Shown: positions 1-7,427, numbered from the stretch's first letter. The stretch is DNA of 12,891 bases from Flavobacterium psychrophilum (GCA_022729635.1 DZAU01000003.1:10840-23730); one strand, 5' to 3'. Translations and numbers: made by a program. The notes: a model not told the origin generated them from the sequence alone.

Positions 1-468
1 TTTGTCCTTATCGTCCTTTTTTGGAGGATTTTCTTTTAGCATTTTTTTTGCCAAAGCATAATTATATCGGGTTTCTTCGTCTGAAGGTTTGTTACGCAAG
101 GCATTTTTATACGCTTCAACCGCATCGCTATAATTTTTTTCCTTCATAAAAACATTTCCCAAATTATGAAATATTTTATGTTTCTGGACTCTTGATTTTG
201 TGTTTTCCAATGCCGTTGCATAAGCAAATTTAGCTTCTGAAGTTTGATTTTGTTTATAAATGGCATTTCCTAAATTATAAGGAGCAACGGTTCTTTTTGG
301 AAATTTTGAATGTGAAATTCTATAATTTGCTTCGGCTTCGACAAACTCCTTTTGCGCATATTCGTCGTTCGCTTTTGGCAAAGTTTTGTCTTTCTCTTGT
401 GCAAACAAGCCTCCTAACCCCAACAAGGCGGGAAACAAGAAAGCCAATATGAAATATTTTTTTAACAT
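1..468 (-). CDS. batC: BatC-like TPR protein, partial (C-terminus off the left edge)
   Basis: The reading frame starts at the ATG complementary to 466-468 and stays open to base 1, giving 156 visible residues. Residues 1-24 form a signal peptide (MLKKYF, a hydrophobic stretch, ending FAQ), so the protein is exported. Residues about 30-140 carry TPR-like helical repeats, with NLGNAIYKQ, NLGNVFMKEKNYSDAVEAYKNAL and YNYALAKKML as the recognisable pieces. The visible end is a lysine/aspartate-rich run (KENPPKKDDKDK), as is usual before the charged tail of BatC proteins. It lies 65 bp downstream of batB on the same strand, the normal batA-batB-batC order. TPR proteins of this operon are thought to act as periplasmic scaffolds for the VWA proteins; that role is inferred from the family. 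The naming depends on context as much as on sequence, because TPRs are generic. Confidence 0.82.
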   Translation of the reverse strand, partial: MLKKYFILAFLFPALLGLGGLFAQEKDKTLPKANDEYAQKEFVEAEANYRISHSKFPKRTVAPYNLGNAIYKQNQTSEAKFAYATALENTKSRVQKHKIFHNLGNVFMKEKNYSDAVEAYKNALRNKPSDEETRYNYALAKKMLKENPPKKDDKDK

Positions 469-510
469 CTTGTAAATATGAATATTACATTAATTAATTC
501 TAGTTGTAAG

Positions 511-535
511 TTCCCCCTTCGGGGGTCAGGGGGCT
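511..535 (-). repeat. 25-bp palindromic repeat, copy 1 (after batB)
   Basis: Read on the minus strand, this 25-bp element begins AGCCCCCTGACCCCC and continues GAAGGGGGAA. Its core is a C5-GAA-G5 hairpin. The first bases overlap the TAG stop codon of batB (534-536). A 24/25 identical copy lies at 1576-1600 in the opposite orientation, so the two bracket batB and both read outward. The hairpin has no T-run on the coding side, which argues against a simple intrinsic terminator. Confidence 0.85.
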
Positions 536-1568
536 ATTCTTTTTCGTTAAATAAATTCAACTTTTGAACCCATTTTGTCTTTCTTTCCAATAGGAAAACA
601 TCCAAAAACAACAAGGCAAAAGCAATCCCTAAAAACCATTGAAATTGCGATTGAAAATCCGCCATTTGTGTCGATTCGAATTCGGTTTTTTGAATATTGT
701 CGAGCGCATTTTTTACATAATCAAGCACCGCTTTGGTATTGTTACCGTCAACATATCCGCCTTTTGTAGCTTTAGCAATGGTGGTTAATCCTTCTTTATT
801 CAACTTTGTTATCACGACTTCATTATTAGCGTCTCTTTTAAAACTTTCGACAATGCCATTTACTCTTAACGGAATGGTACTTCCATTTTCGGTTCCAACG
901 CCAATGGTTATGATTTTCATTCCCATCTTGTTAGCTTCTTCGGCTGCGGATTCTGCTCCTTCCGAATGGTCTTCACCATCAGAAATCATAATTAATAATT
1001 TGCTGGTTTTGCTTTTTTCGTCAAAATAGGTTGCCGACAATCGTATGGCTTCATCCAGCGAAGTTCCTTGTGAAGAAACAATATCGGTGTTCATACTTTG
1101 AAGAAACATTTTTGCCACGCCATAATCAGTCGTAATGGGCAAAACAGGGAAAGCACTTCCGGCATAAGCCACAATTCCTATTCTGTCATTGCCCAATTGA
1201 TTGATGATTTGCGACACGATTTGTTTGCTTTTTTCTAATCGGCTTGGCGCAACATCTTCGGCGAGCATACTTTTTGACACGTCTATCGCAAAAACAATGT
1301 CGATTCCTTCACGCTTTACCGTTTCCATTTTAGTTCCAATTTTTGGATTTACTAATCCTAAAATTATTCCGACTAATGCTAAAAGTATAACAACCAACTT
1401 CAAAATAGGTTTGAATACTGATTTTTCGGGACTTAATTTTTTCACCAAATCTAAATCTCCAAATTCGCGCTGTTTTTTTCTTTTCCAATATTGATTGTAA
1501 AGAAAAAGCAGTACCAAAATTGGGATTATAAAAAGAAGGTATAAATATTTTGATTCGTCTAATTCCAT
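534..1568 (-). CDS. batB: BatB-like membrane-anchored VWA-domain protein
   Basis: This is a 344-residue inner-membrane protein of the Bat complex. Two membrane segments lie near the N-terminus (about 9-25 and 55-73) and one near the C-terminus (about 311-327), with a von Willebrand factor A domain between them (about 88-290). The MIDAS metal site is intact: DVSKS at 96-100, the threonine of GTS at 169, and the aspartate of SDGED at 197. The VWA domain should bind a divalent ion and mediate protein contacts. The batA product upstream has the same layout, so the two look like ancient paralogues. The gap from batA is 120 bp and holds two repeat elements, so co-transcription is likely but translational coupling is not. 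The batA/batB assignment rests on gene order. The family is linked to oxygen tolerance in Bacteroides, but its biochemical role is poorly defined. Confidence 0.9.
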   Translation of the reverse strand: MELDESKYLYLLFIIPILVLLFLYNQYWKRKKQREFGDLDLVKKLSPEKSVFKPILKLVVILLALVGIILGLVNPKIGTKMETVKREGIDIVFAIDVSKSMLAEDVAPSRLEKSKQIVSQIINQLGNDRIGIVAYAGSAFPVLPITTDYGVAKMFLQSMNTDIVSSQGTSLDEAIRLSATYFDEKSKTSKLLIMISDGEDHSEGAESAAEEANKMGMKIITIGVGTENGSTIPLRVNGIVESFKRDANNEVVITKLNKEGLTTIAKATKGGYVDGNNTKAVLDYVKNALDNIQKTEFESTQMADFQSQFQWFLGIAFALLFLDVFLLERKTKWVQKLNLFNEKE

Positions 1569-1575
1569 AATTTAA

Positions 1576-1600
1576 AGCCCCCTAACCCCCGAAGGGGGAA
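1576..1600 (+). repeat. 25-bp palindromic repeat, copy 2 (between batA and batB)
   Basis: This copy of the 25-bp C5-GAA-G5 element differs from the one at 511-535 at a single base (CTAA here, CTGA there) and lies in the opposite orientation. It starts 8 bp upstream of the batB start codon on the plus-strand axis. In the operon mRNA it would form a GC-only 5-bp stem with a three-base loop just ahead of batB, where it could affect ribosome access. Confidence 0.85.
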
Positions 1601-1658
1601 TTTTGAGCAACATTGTTTTTATATGTTTTAATTCATTTTCTTTTTCCTGTCTCATCTC

Positions 1659-1690
1659 CATTCCCTTCGGGAAGGGTTGGGGATGGGCTT
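1659..1690 (-). repeat. Palindromic repeat with TTCCC-GAA-type hairpin (after batA)
   Basis: On the minus strand the element starts at the batA stop codon (AAGCCCATCCCC...) and contains TTCCCGAAGGGAA-type symmetry (plus strand TTCCC 1661-1665, loop 1666-1668, GGGAA 1669-1673). Its core, CCCGAAGGG, is the same as in the 25-bp element. Its layout is also similar: AGCCC, a C-rich strand, then a GAA loop. The two may be members of one superfamily of small non-autonomous repeats. I recall such sequences as common in Flavobacterium intergenic DNA, but did not check this. Confidence 0.7.
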
Positions 1691-2690
1691 ATATAAATGA
1701 CCTATAAACCGTGTTTCGCAATCCTAATTCAACCAAAATCAAAAACCCTGCAATCCAAACAAAAGGTCTGTATTTTTCTTCATAATCATAGAATTTCAAT
1801 TCTTTGATTTCGGTGGTTTCCAGTTTGTTGATTGACGCATAGATTTCGGCTAATTTGCTGTTGCTTGTTGCTCTGAAATATTTTCCGTCGGTTTTTTTGG
1901 CGATACTTTTCATCAATTGTTCGTCGATTTCTACCTTCATCATTTGAAATAAAATCTCTCCGTTTGGCGTTAACGCATAAGGTGATTCTGCCATTCCGTT
2001 TGTTCCAAGTCCTATTGTATATACTTTTATTCCGTATTGTTTGGCAATATCTGCTGCGGTTTCCGGCTCAATAAATCCTGCATTATTTACACCATCGGTC
2101 ATAAGAATAACCACTTTGCTTTTGGCCTTGCTGTCTTTTAATCGGTTTACGGCTGTCGCTAATCCCATTCCTATTCCTGTTCCGTCTTGCAAAACTTGGT
2201 CGTATTTTATGCTTTTTATTGCTTCCAGAACTATCGCTTTATCGCTGGTTACTGGAGTTTTTGTATAGGCTTCGGCAGCATAAAGCACCAAACCTATTCG
2301 GTCATTTGGTCTTTCTTCAACAAAATCAGCGGCGACTCTTTTTAGCGCTTCCATTCTATTTGGTTTCAAATCTTTGGCGAGCATACTTCCAGAAATATCC
2401 ATTGCCATTACAATATCGATTCCTCGAGTGGTTTTTGTTTGATTGCTGACATCAACTGTTCTTGGTCTTGCCATTGCCACAATTAAAGAACTTAACGCTA
2501 ATAATCGCAACACATTTAATATAGGTTTTAGCTTTGCCAAAAGAGAATTAGAACCTTTAAAACCTTGGGTTGAACTTATTTTCAAACTTGCCGATTGTTG
2601 GTTTCTTTTCCAAAATAACCAAGCTCCAGCCATTGGAATCAGGAGAAACAACCAAAAAAATTCTGGATTTAAAAATGTTATTTTTCCCAT
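1689..2690 (-). CDS. batA: BatA-like membrane-anchored VWA-domain protein
   Basis: This 333-residue protein has membrane segments at about 11-27 and 57-74, a VWA domain from about 90 to 290 and a final membrane segment at about 309-325. The MIDAS motif is complete: DISGS at 98-102, T171 in DGTG, and D199 in MTDG. This is the standard BatA arrangement, with the VWA domain facing away from the cytoplasm. Its ATG overlaps the TAA stop of the upstream gene as TAATG (base 2690 shared). This is the only truly overlapping junction in the operon and suggests translational coupling and matched amounts of the two proteins. Batch partners are inferred to be BatB, the TPR protein and the two-span protein encoded upstream. 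Which of the two VWA genes is called batA rests on order. Confidence 0.9.
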   Translation of the reverse strand: MGKITFLNPEFFWLFLLIPMAGAWLFWKRNQQSASLKISSTQGFKGSNSLLAKLKPILNVLRLLALSSLIVAMARPRTVDVSNQTKTTRGIDIVMAMDISGSMLAKDLKPNRMEALKRVAADFVEERPNDRIGLVLYAAEAYTKTPVTSDKAIVLEAIKSIKYDQVLQDGTGIGMGLATAVNRLKDSKAKSKVVILMTDGVNNAGFIEPETAADIAKQYGIKVYTIGLGTNGMAESPYALTPNGEILFQMMKVEIDEQLMKSIAKKTDGKYFRATSNSKLAEIYASINKLETTEIKELKFYDYEEKYRPFVWIAGFLILVELGLRNTVYRSFI

Positions 2691-4306
2691 TACTGATTTG
2701 CTTTTTGAAGTTCAACAGAGTTTAAGATTCGGGTAGAAATTTCATTGGCATAGTTGTCGCCTTCTTGATGAACAATTATGATTTGTTGTAGTCCGCCTTC
2801 TTGCCCGAAGATTAAAACTTCATAATATAATTTGGTGCTGCTTTGACTCTTGCCATCAATTTGCGAAAACGTTCCATAGCCTTTAATTCCTTTGACTCCT
2901 TCATTGGTTTCAAAATCCTCTTGTTTCACAATCATATTTTGTGCTCCTTGAGCTTCCATAGATTGCAAAGCTCCGTCTAATGATTTTGACAAATCGATTT
3001 GGGTTTGCTGTTTGAATTGTAGGGTAGAAACCAAAATATAGAAATTATCCGTCAGACTTCCATAAACAAAAGATTGCATTTCTTTAATCAAAGCCATTCC
3101 GTTTTTTGGAAGTATTTTGCTTAAATCTGTTCTTTTGAGGGCTTTTGGTGTTTCAATTCTAACGCTAGGGTTTCCATATTCACTTTTAATCCATTCGTTT
3201 TCCAATAATTCTTTTGAAGGATGACCCATAATATTGTCTTTCACATAATCGAAACCTTTGGTGGTAATAAAATAACTCATTGTTATAAAAAGCAGCATAA
3301 AGACAGAAACTAAAGCAATTACAATGCGTTTTTTTCTTTGTTTTTGTAATTCTCTTTTTAGTTGTTCCTGACGCTGCATTTCGTTTAGCAATAGGTCGTC
3401 TTGACTTTCGACAACTGCAGGAATCGATTTGTCTAAAACAATAATGGCTTTTTCAATTTTATTTCTGTCTTCGGTAATTTCAAAATCCAGTGGTTTTGAT
3501 TTGGCAAATTTTACCAAATCGGCTTGTTTTAAAACACGTTCCAGGTTTTCGATTGTTTCCTGCGAAAGCTTCATTTTCTTTTTTTGCGAAGCAATTTTCA
3601 AACCTTGAATTAATTCTGAAGTGGTGCTTTCCATCGCTGGAATTTCGATAGCTTCTTCGATATAATTTCTAGTGATATCGGTCAGTTCGCTATAATATGA
3701 TTTTACTTCTCCTTTTTGCCAAAGTTCTTTTTTCTCTAAAATATTGAGCAAACTTGTGGCTTTTTCTATGGGCGTTTTATAAATTTCTTCTTCGATTTTT
3801 CTCTTCTGATTTTTCTTTACATACCAATAAATTCCATAACCAATACCAGCAATTAGCAATAATGCCAAAAGATATTTCCACCAATTACTAGAATCGTTAG
3901 TGGGAATAATCTCCTTGATGTCGTACATTTTTTGTTTGAGTGTATCTACTGGAACGTTTGCTACCTCAACTCGTATCGAATCTGATAAAAAAGGTTTATT
4001 GTTGATTAAAATCTTTACACTCGGAATGGTATATTTTCCAGAATCGAATTGGGTTAAACCGTATTTTTTTATCAATTCATAACGGTCATTTTTTCTGATG
4101 GTATCAATAGGATAAGATAATATCACTTCGAGCACGCCAATGTTTTTTGCATTGGGGAAAACCACTTTTACCGAAGTGTCAACTTCTGTTTTTAATGTCA
4201 GTTTAAACTCGGCACCTATTTTCTTTTTGACAGAGTCAATAGAAGTGTCCACTTTTTGAGCAAAAAGTGATGTGGAAAATAGAAAATATAATAGTATTTT
4301 TTTCAT
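2690..4306 (-). CDS. Bat-operon two-span membrane protein (BatD/DUF4381-like, with extra C-terminal domain)
   Basis: This 538-residue protein sits where flavobacterial Bat operons carry a protein that is usually annotated as hypothetical. Residues 1-17 are a signal peptide ending LFAQ. Residues about 18-118 look like a small beta-rich BatD-like extracytoplasmic domain (KYTIPSVKILINNKPFLSDSI). A first membrane segment is at 143-163. Residues about 175-295 resemble DUF4381: GEVKSYYSELTDITRNYIEEA followed by IPAMESTTSELIQ. A lysine/arginine/glutamine-rich coiled stretch (306-327) precedes a second membrane segment (328-348). Residues about 362-533 form a separate soluble alpha/beta domain that I cannot name. 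The DUF4381-like part is predicted to be cytoplasmic, where it could meet MoxR or the DUF58 protein, while both ends are predicted outside. Topology and partners are inferred. The reading frame is intact and the gene is coupled to batA by TAATG. Confidence 0.8.
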   Translation of the reverse strand: MKKILLYFLFSTSLFAQKVDTSIDSVKKKIGAEFKLTLKTEVDTSVKVVFPNAKNIGVLEVILSYPIDTIRKNDRYELIKKYGLTQFDSGKYTIPSVKILINNKPFLSDSIRVEVANVPVDTLKQKMYDIKEIIPTNDSSNWWKYLLALLLIAGIGYGIYWYVKKNQKRKIEEEIYKTPIEKATSLLNILEKKELWQKGEVKSYYSELTDITRNYIEEAIEIPAMESTTSELIQGLKIASQKKKMKLSQETIENLERVLKQADLVKFAKSKPLDFEITEDRNKIEKAIIVLDKSIPAVVESQDDLLLNEMQRQEQLKRELQKQRKKRIVIALVSVFMLLFITMSYFITTKGFDYVKDNIMGHPSKELLENEWIKSEYGNPSVRIETPKALKRTDLSKILPKNGMALIKEMQSFVYGSLTDNFYILVSTLQFKQQTQIDLSKSLDGALQSMEAQGAQNMIVKQEDFETNEGVKGIKGYGTFSQIDGKSQSSTKLYYEVLIFGQEGGLQQIIIVHQEGDNYANEISTRILNSVELQKANQ

Positions 4307-4318
4307 TCTTATTCATTC

Positions 4319-4351
4319 AACCCTGTCAGGGTTTTGAACCCTGACAGGGTT
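4319..4351. repeat. Perfect 15+15 bp inverted repeat between DUF58 gene and next gene
   Basis: The left arm AACCCTGTCAGGGTT (4319-4333) and the right arm AACCCTGACAGGGTT (4337-4351) are exact reverse complements separated by TTG. Each arm is itself nearly self-complementary (7 bp either side of one base), so the element can fold as one long hairpin, two small ones or a cruciform. It fills most of the 48-bp gap between the DUF58 stop (4355-4357) and the next start (4306). It lacks a T-run on the coding side, so attenuation or mRNA protection seems likelier than full termination. Confidence 0.9.
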
Positions 4352-4354
4352 AGT

Positions 4355-5218
4355 TTAACGGGATTTAAAATACCCTAATAATTTAGTTACATAACTTTCG
4401 TCAACTCTTGTGTTTACAACTCCTGCTCCCGATTTGCTAAATGTTTCCTTGAAATATTTTACCTTATCCTGATAATATTTTTCATAATTGATTCGCACTG
4501 ATTTGGAACGCGTATTAATCAAATGTGTTTCGCCGGTTTCGGCATCAAGCATCGAAACCATTCCAATATTTGGTATTTTTTCTTCGCGAATATCATACAC
4601 TCGAATGCCGGTAATATCGTGTTTCTTGGAAGCAATTTTTAATGTATGCTCGTAATCTTCGGAAATAAAATCGGAAATTACAAACACGATTGCTTTCTTT
4701 TTTTGTGTTCCAGACAGGAATTTCAAGGCTTGAGCAATATCGGTTTTGTGGCTTTTGGGTTCGAATTCTATCAATTCCCGAATGATTCTCAAAACGTGTG
4801 AACGCCCTTTTTTAGGAGGAATGTATAATTCGATTTGGTCTGAAAATAAAATCAGTCCAATTTTGTCGTTGTTTTGTGTCGCCGAAAAAGCCATCGTTGC
4901 AGCAATTTCGGTTACAATTTCTTTTTTAAATTGACTCTTAGACCCAAAACTTTCTGAACCCGAAATATCCACCATCAACACCATCGTAAGTTCACGTTCT
5001 TCTTCGAAAACTTTAACGTGAGCTTCATTGTAACGCGCCGTCACATTCCAGTCAATGGCACGAATATCATCGCCATATTGATATGGACGCACTTCGCTGA
5101 AAGTCATTCCGCGTCCTTTGAACGAGGTGTGATATTCACCCGAAAAGATGTGATCGCTCAATCTTCGGGTTTTGATTTCTATTTTTCGTACTTTTTTGAG
5201 TAAGTCTTTTGTTTCCAT
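4355..5218 (-). CDS. DUF58 / VWA-like cytoplasmic protein of the Bat operon
   Basis: I start this gene at the ATG complementary to 5216-5218 (METKDLLKKVRK), giving 287 residues. An in-frame ATG at 5257 would add 13 residues encoded by the repeat cluster upstream, and these look non-native. The DUF58 signature EVRPYQYGDDIRAIDWN lies at 42-58. A VWA-like Rossmann fold follows, with DISGS at 84-88 as the metal site and VISDF later in the fold. No signal peptide or membrane segment is visible, so the protein is cytoplasmic. MoxR-type ATPases are regularly encoded next to DUF58 and VWA proteins and are thought to remodel them or deliver them to targets. Here it lies directly downstream of moxR on the same strand. 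Its substrate is unknown. Confidence 0.88.
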   Translation of the reverse strand: METKDLLKKVRKIEIKTRRLSDHIFSGEYHTSFKGRGMTFSEVRPYQYGDDIRAIDWNVTARYNEAHVKVFEEERELTMVLMVDISGSESFGSKSQFKKEIVTEIAATMAFSATQNNDKIGLILFSDQIELYIPPKKGRSHVLRIIRELIEFEPKSHKTDIAQALKFLSGTQKKKAIVFVISDFISEDYEHTLKIASKKHDITGIRVYDIREEKIPNIGMVSMLDAETGETHLINTRSKSVRINYEKYYQDKVKYFKETFSKSGAGVVNTRVDESYVTKLLGYFKSR

Positions 5219-5227
5219 TTTTTCAGT

Positions 5228-5297
5228 AATTAGTGAATAGCCATTAGTGAATAGCAACCAAACAAGGCTAATTACTATTCACTTATTACTATTCACT
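5228..5297. repeat. Cluster of paired 9-mers in inverted arrangement, filling the moxR-DUF58 gap
   Basis: AGTGAATAG occurs at 5232-5240 and 5246-5254. Its reverse complement CTATTCACT occurs at 5275-5283 and 5289-5297, and these right-hand copies lie inside a 13-bp direct repeat (ATTACTATTCACT at 5271-5283 and 5285-5297). Both pairs have a 14-bp period. The two halves can pair as a long imperfect hairpin around a loop of about 20 bases (5255-5274). The element ends at the moxR stop codon (5299-5301). Confidence 0.85.
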
Positions 5298-5298
5298 T

Positions 5299-6303
5299 TT
5301 ATGGAACTTCTATTTCGTTTACAATTTTGTTGATGATGTCCACCGAAGTTATGTTTTCGGCTTCGGCTTCGTAAGTAATTCCGATTCTATGACGCAACAC
5401 ATCGTGAACCACGGCACGAACATCTTCGGGAATTACATAGCCACGACGTTTGATAAATGCGTAACATTTTGCAGCATTGGCAAGGTTAATGCTTCCACGT
5501 GGCGAAGAACCAAAACTGATTAAAGGTTTCAAGTCAGCCAATTTATATTTCTCCGGATAACGAGTGGCGAAAACAATATCAAGAATATATTTTTCGATTT
5601 TTTCATCCATATACACTTCACGAACGGCTTCTTGCGCACGCAAAATTTGTTCGACCGAAACCACTGGGTTTACTTTTTCGTAATTTCCTTTTAAGTTTTG
5701 ACGGATTACCATTCGCTCTTCGTCCATTTTTGGATAATCGATAACGGTTTTCAACATAAAACGATCGACTTGTGCTTCCGGCAAAGGATAAGTTCCTTCT
5801 TGCTCAATTGGATTTTGGGTTGCCAAAACTAAAAAAGGCTTGTCTAATTTGAAAGTAGTGTCGCCAATAGTCACCTGTTTTTCCTGCATCGCTTCCAGTA
5901 ATGCCGATTGTACTTTGGCTGGCGCACGATTAATCTCGTCAGCAAGAACAAAATTAGCGAAGATGGGTCCTTTTTTTATGGAAAATTCATTGGCTTTAAT
6001 ATTGTAAATCATTGTTCCCACAACATCGGCTGGCAATAAATCCGGCGTAAACTGGATTCTGCTGAATGAACCATGAACGGCTTGCGCCAAAGTGTTTATC
6101 GCTAATGTTTTTGCCAAACCCGGAACTCCTTCGAGCAAGATGTGTCCTTGTCCTAAAAGCCCAATCAATAATCGCTCAATCATGTGTTTTTGACCCACGA
6201 TTACTTTATTCATTTCCATAGTAAGCAAATCGATAAAAGCGCTTTCTCTTTCTATTTTTTCGTTGATTGCTCTAATGTCTAAAGTCGTTGTATTTTCTTC
6301 CAT
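5299..6303 (-). CDS. moxR: MoxR-family AAA+ ATPase
   Basis: This is a complete 334-residue MoxR-type AAA+ ATPase. All catalytic motifs are visible: Walker A GVPGLAKT at 59-66, Walker B VLADEIN at 119-125, sensor 1 asparagine 164 in ATQNP, arginine finger R181 in EAQVDRF, and a sensor-2-like FGSSPRGS segment. The C-terminal lid helices contain YVIPEDVRAV. MoxR ATPases act as hexameric chaperones in the cytoplasm and use ATP hydrolysis to activate or assemble VWA-domain partners; here the DUF58, BatA and BatB products are the likely partners. It is the first gene of the operon, with about 200 bp of upstream DNA shared with the divergent oxidoreductase gene. The N-terminal 20 residues are acidic and variable, but no other in-frame start is clearly better. 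Confidence 0.95.
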   Translation of the reverse strand: MEENTTTLDIRAINEKIERESAFIDLLTMEMNKVIVGQKHMIERLLIGLLGQGHILLEGVPGLAKTLAINTLAQAVHGSFSRIQFTPDLLPADVVGTMIYNIKANEFSIKKGPIFANFVLADEINRAPAKVQSALLEAMQEKQVTIGDTTFKLDKPFLVLATQNPIEQEGTYPLPEAQVDRFMLKTVIDYPKMDEERMVIRQNLKGNYEKVNPVVSVEQILRAQEAVREVYMDEKIEKYILDIVFATRYPEKYKLADLKPLISFGSSPRGSINLANAAKCYAFIKRRGYVIPEDVRAVVHDVLRHRIGITYEAEAENITSVDIINKIVNEIEVP

Positions 6304-6503
6304 TTTCGTTTTTTAATTGCTGTAACTTGTGTTCGTTTTTTTTGACGGTGCAAATTGAATTTTTTTTTAGAAGTACGATGTTAAAAAATGGTTAAAACTT
6401 CTTATAAATCCTGAATTTTAAGGATGTTTTGTGATAGTATTTTCATAATTTTAAAGTTTTAAAAAAATATACTTAAAAATTGAGGATTTAATACTATACC
6501 GCT
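6304..6503. promoter_or_regulatory. Divergent intergenic region (moxR operon / oxidoreductase pair)
   Basis: This 200-bp AT-rich gap must hold the promoters of the leftward bat operon and probably of the rightward oxidoreductases. On the minus strand TCAATTTG (complement of 6351-6358) differs at one base from the Bacteroidota -7 consensus TAnnTTTG and lies about 50 bases ahead of moxR. No TTG is found at the proper -33 distance, so this is weak. No convincing promoter, operator or riboswitch was recognised for the rightward direction. Confidence 0.35.
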
Positions 6504-7376
6504 ATGACAAAAACATCTTTTTCAAAAATTATTGCCGGCACAATGACTTGGGGAGTTTGGGGTAAAAATCTGAACAAAAAACAAATGATTGACCTTATGA
6601 ATTCCTGTCTTGAAACCGGAATTACCACCTTTGACCATGCTGATATTTATGGCGGTTATACTACCGAAACTGCTTTTGGAAACGCTTTTGGCGAAAGCCA
6701 GATTAAACGAGAAAACATCCAACTGATTTCGAAATGTGGGATTCAATTACCGTCAGAAAACAGGAACACAAAAACGCATCATTACGATTATTCAAAATCG
6801 CACATTATTTGGTCAGTAGAGCAATCGCTTAAAAATTTAAAATCCGAGTATTTAGACTTGCTTTTATTGCATAGACCAAGTCCGTTGATGCAGGCTGACG
6901 AAATTGCCGAAGCGATTGAAAAACTTAAAACCGAAGGAAAAATTCTGGATGTTGGTGTTTCGAATTTTACTCCGAGTCAAACCGATTTGATTCAAACCAA
7001 AACCAAGGTAAATTACAACCAAATTGAGTTTTCGGTGACCCATTTAGAACCGATGCTCGATGGAAGTTTAGACCACATGCAACTTAACAAAATTCAACCT
7101 ATGTGCTGGTCTCCACTGGGAAGTGTATTCAAAATGTCTGATGAAAAATCGATTCGAATTAAAAAATTAGCAACGCAATTTTCGATGAAATATAATGTAG
7201 AAATTGATGTTTTGCTTATCGCCTGGATTTTGAAACATCCGGCTGGAATTTTACCTGTTTTTGGTACAGCCGATAAAAATCGAATCCCTAATTTGATGAA
7301 AGCGACGACCCTTGAAATGGAACAGGAAGATTGGTTTGCATTTTGGACAAAAAGCACAGGAAATCCTATTCCATAA
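6504..7376 (+). CDS. Aldo/keto reductase, YdhF-like
   Basis: This is a 290-residue TIM-barrel oxidoreductase of the aldo/keto reductase family. The catalytic tetrad is complete: D44 and Y49 in FDHADIYGGY, K77 in SKCGI, and H123 in LLLHRPSPL. The NADPH-binding end is represented by VFGTADKNR near residue 252. HADIYGGY, SKCGI, HRPxPLM and GVSNFTP all resemble Escherichia coli YdhF, a cytosolic reductase of uncertain natural substrate. The protein should reduce an aldehyde or ketone with NADPH. A short-chain dehydrogenase gene follows 51 bp downstream on the same strand, so the two are probably co-transcribed. The start at 6504 gives the normal family length. The substrate cannot be told from sequence. 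Confidence 0.92.
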   Translation: MTKTSFSKIIAGTMTWGVWGKNLNKKQMIDLMNSCLETGITTFDHADIYGGYTTETAFGNAFGESQIKRENIQLISKCGIQLPSENRNTKTHHYDYSKSHIIWSVEQSLKNLKSEYLDLLLLHRPSPLMQADEIAEAIEKLKTEGKILDVGVSNFTPSQTDLIQTKTKVNYNQIEFSVTHLEPMLDGSLDHMQLNKIQPMCWSPLGSVFKMSDEKSIRIKKLATQFSMKYNVEIDVLLIAWILKHPAGILPVFGTADKNRIPNLMKATTLEMEQEDWFAFWTKSTGNPIP

Positions 7377-7427
7377 AAAAATATTTGTAAAAAAAACAAT
7401 GACGATTGCTAATTAATAAAATAAACT

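Noticed and set aside
511..535. C5-GAA-G5 hairpin as an intrinsic terminator ending the operon after batB
   Set aside because: There is no T-run after the stem on the minus strand, and batC follows at once in the same direction.
575..1494. Plus-strand open frames opposite batB
   Set aside because: They are shadows of the minus-strand gene with no family motifs; the MIDAS-bearing frame is the real one.
5219..5257. Extended N-terminus of the DUF58 protein starting at 5257
   Set aside because: The extra 13 residues are encoded by the AGTGAATAG repeat cluster, and the METKDLLKK start fits the family better.
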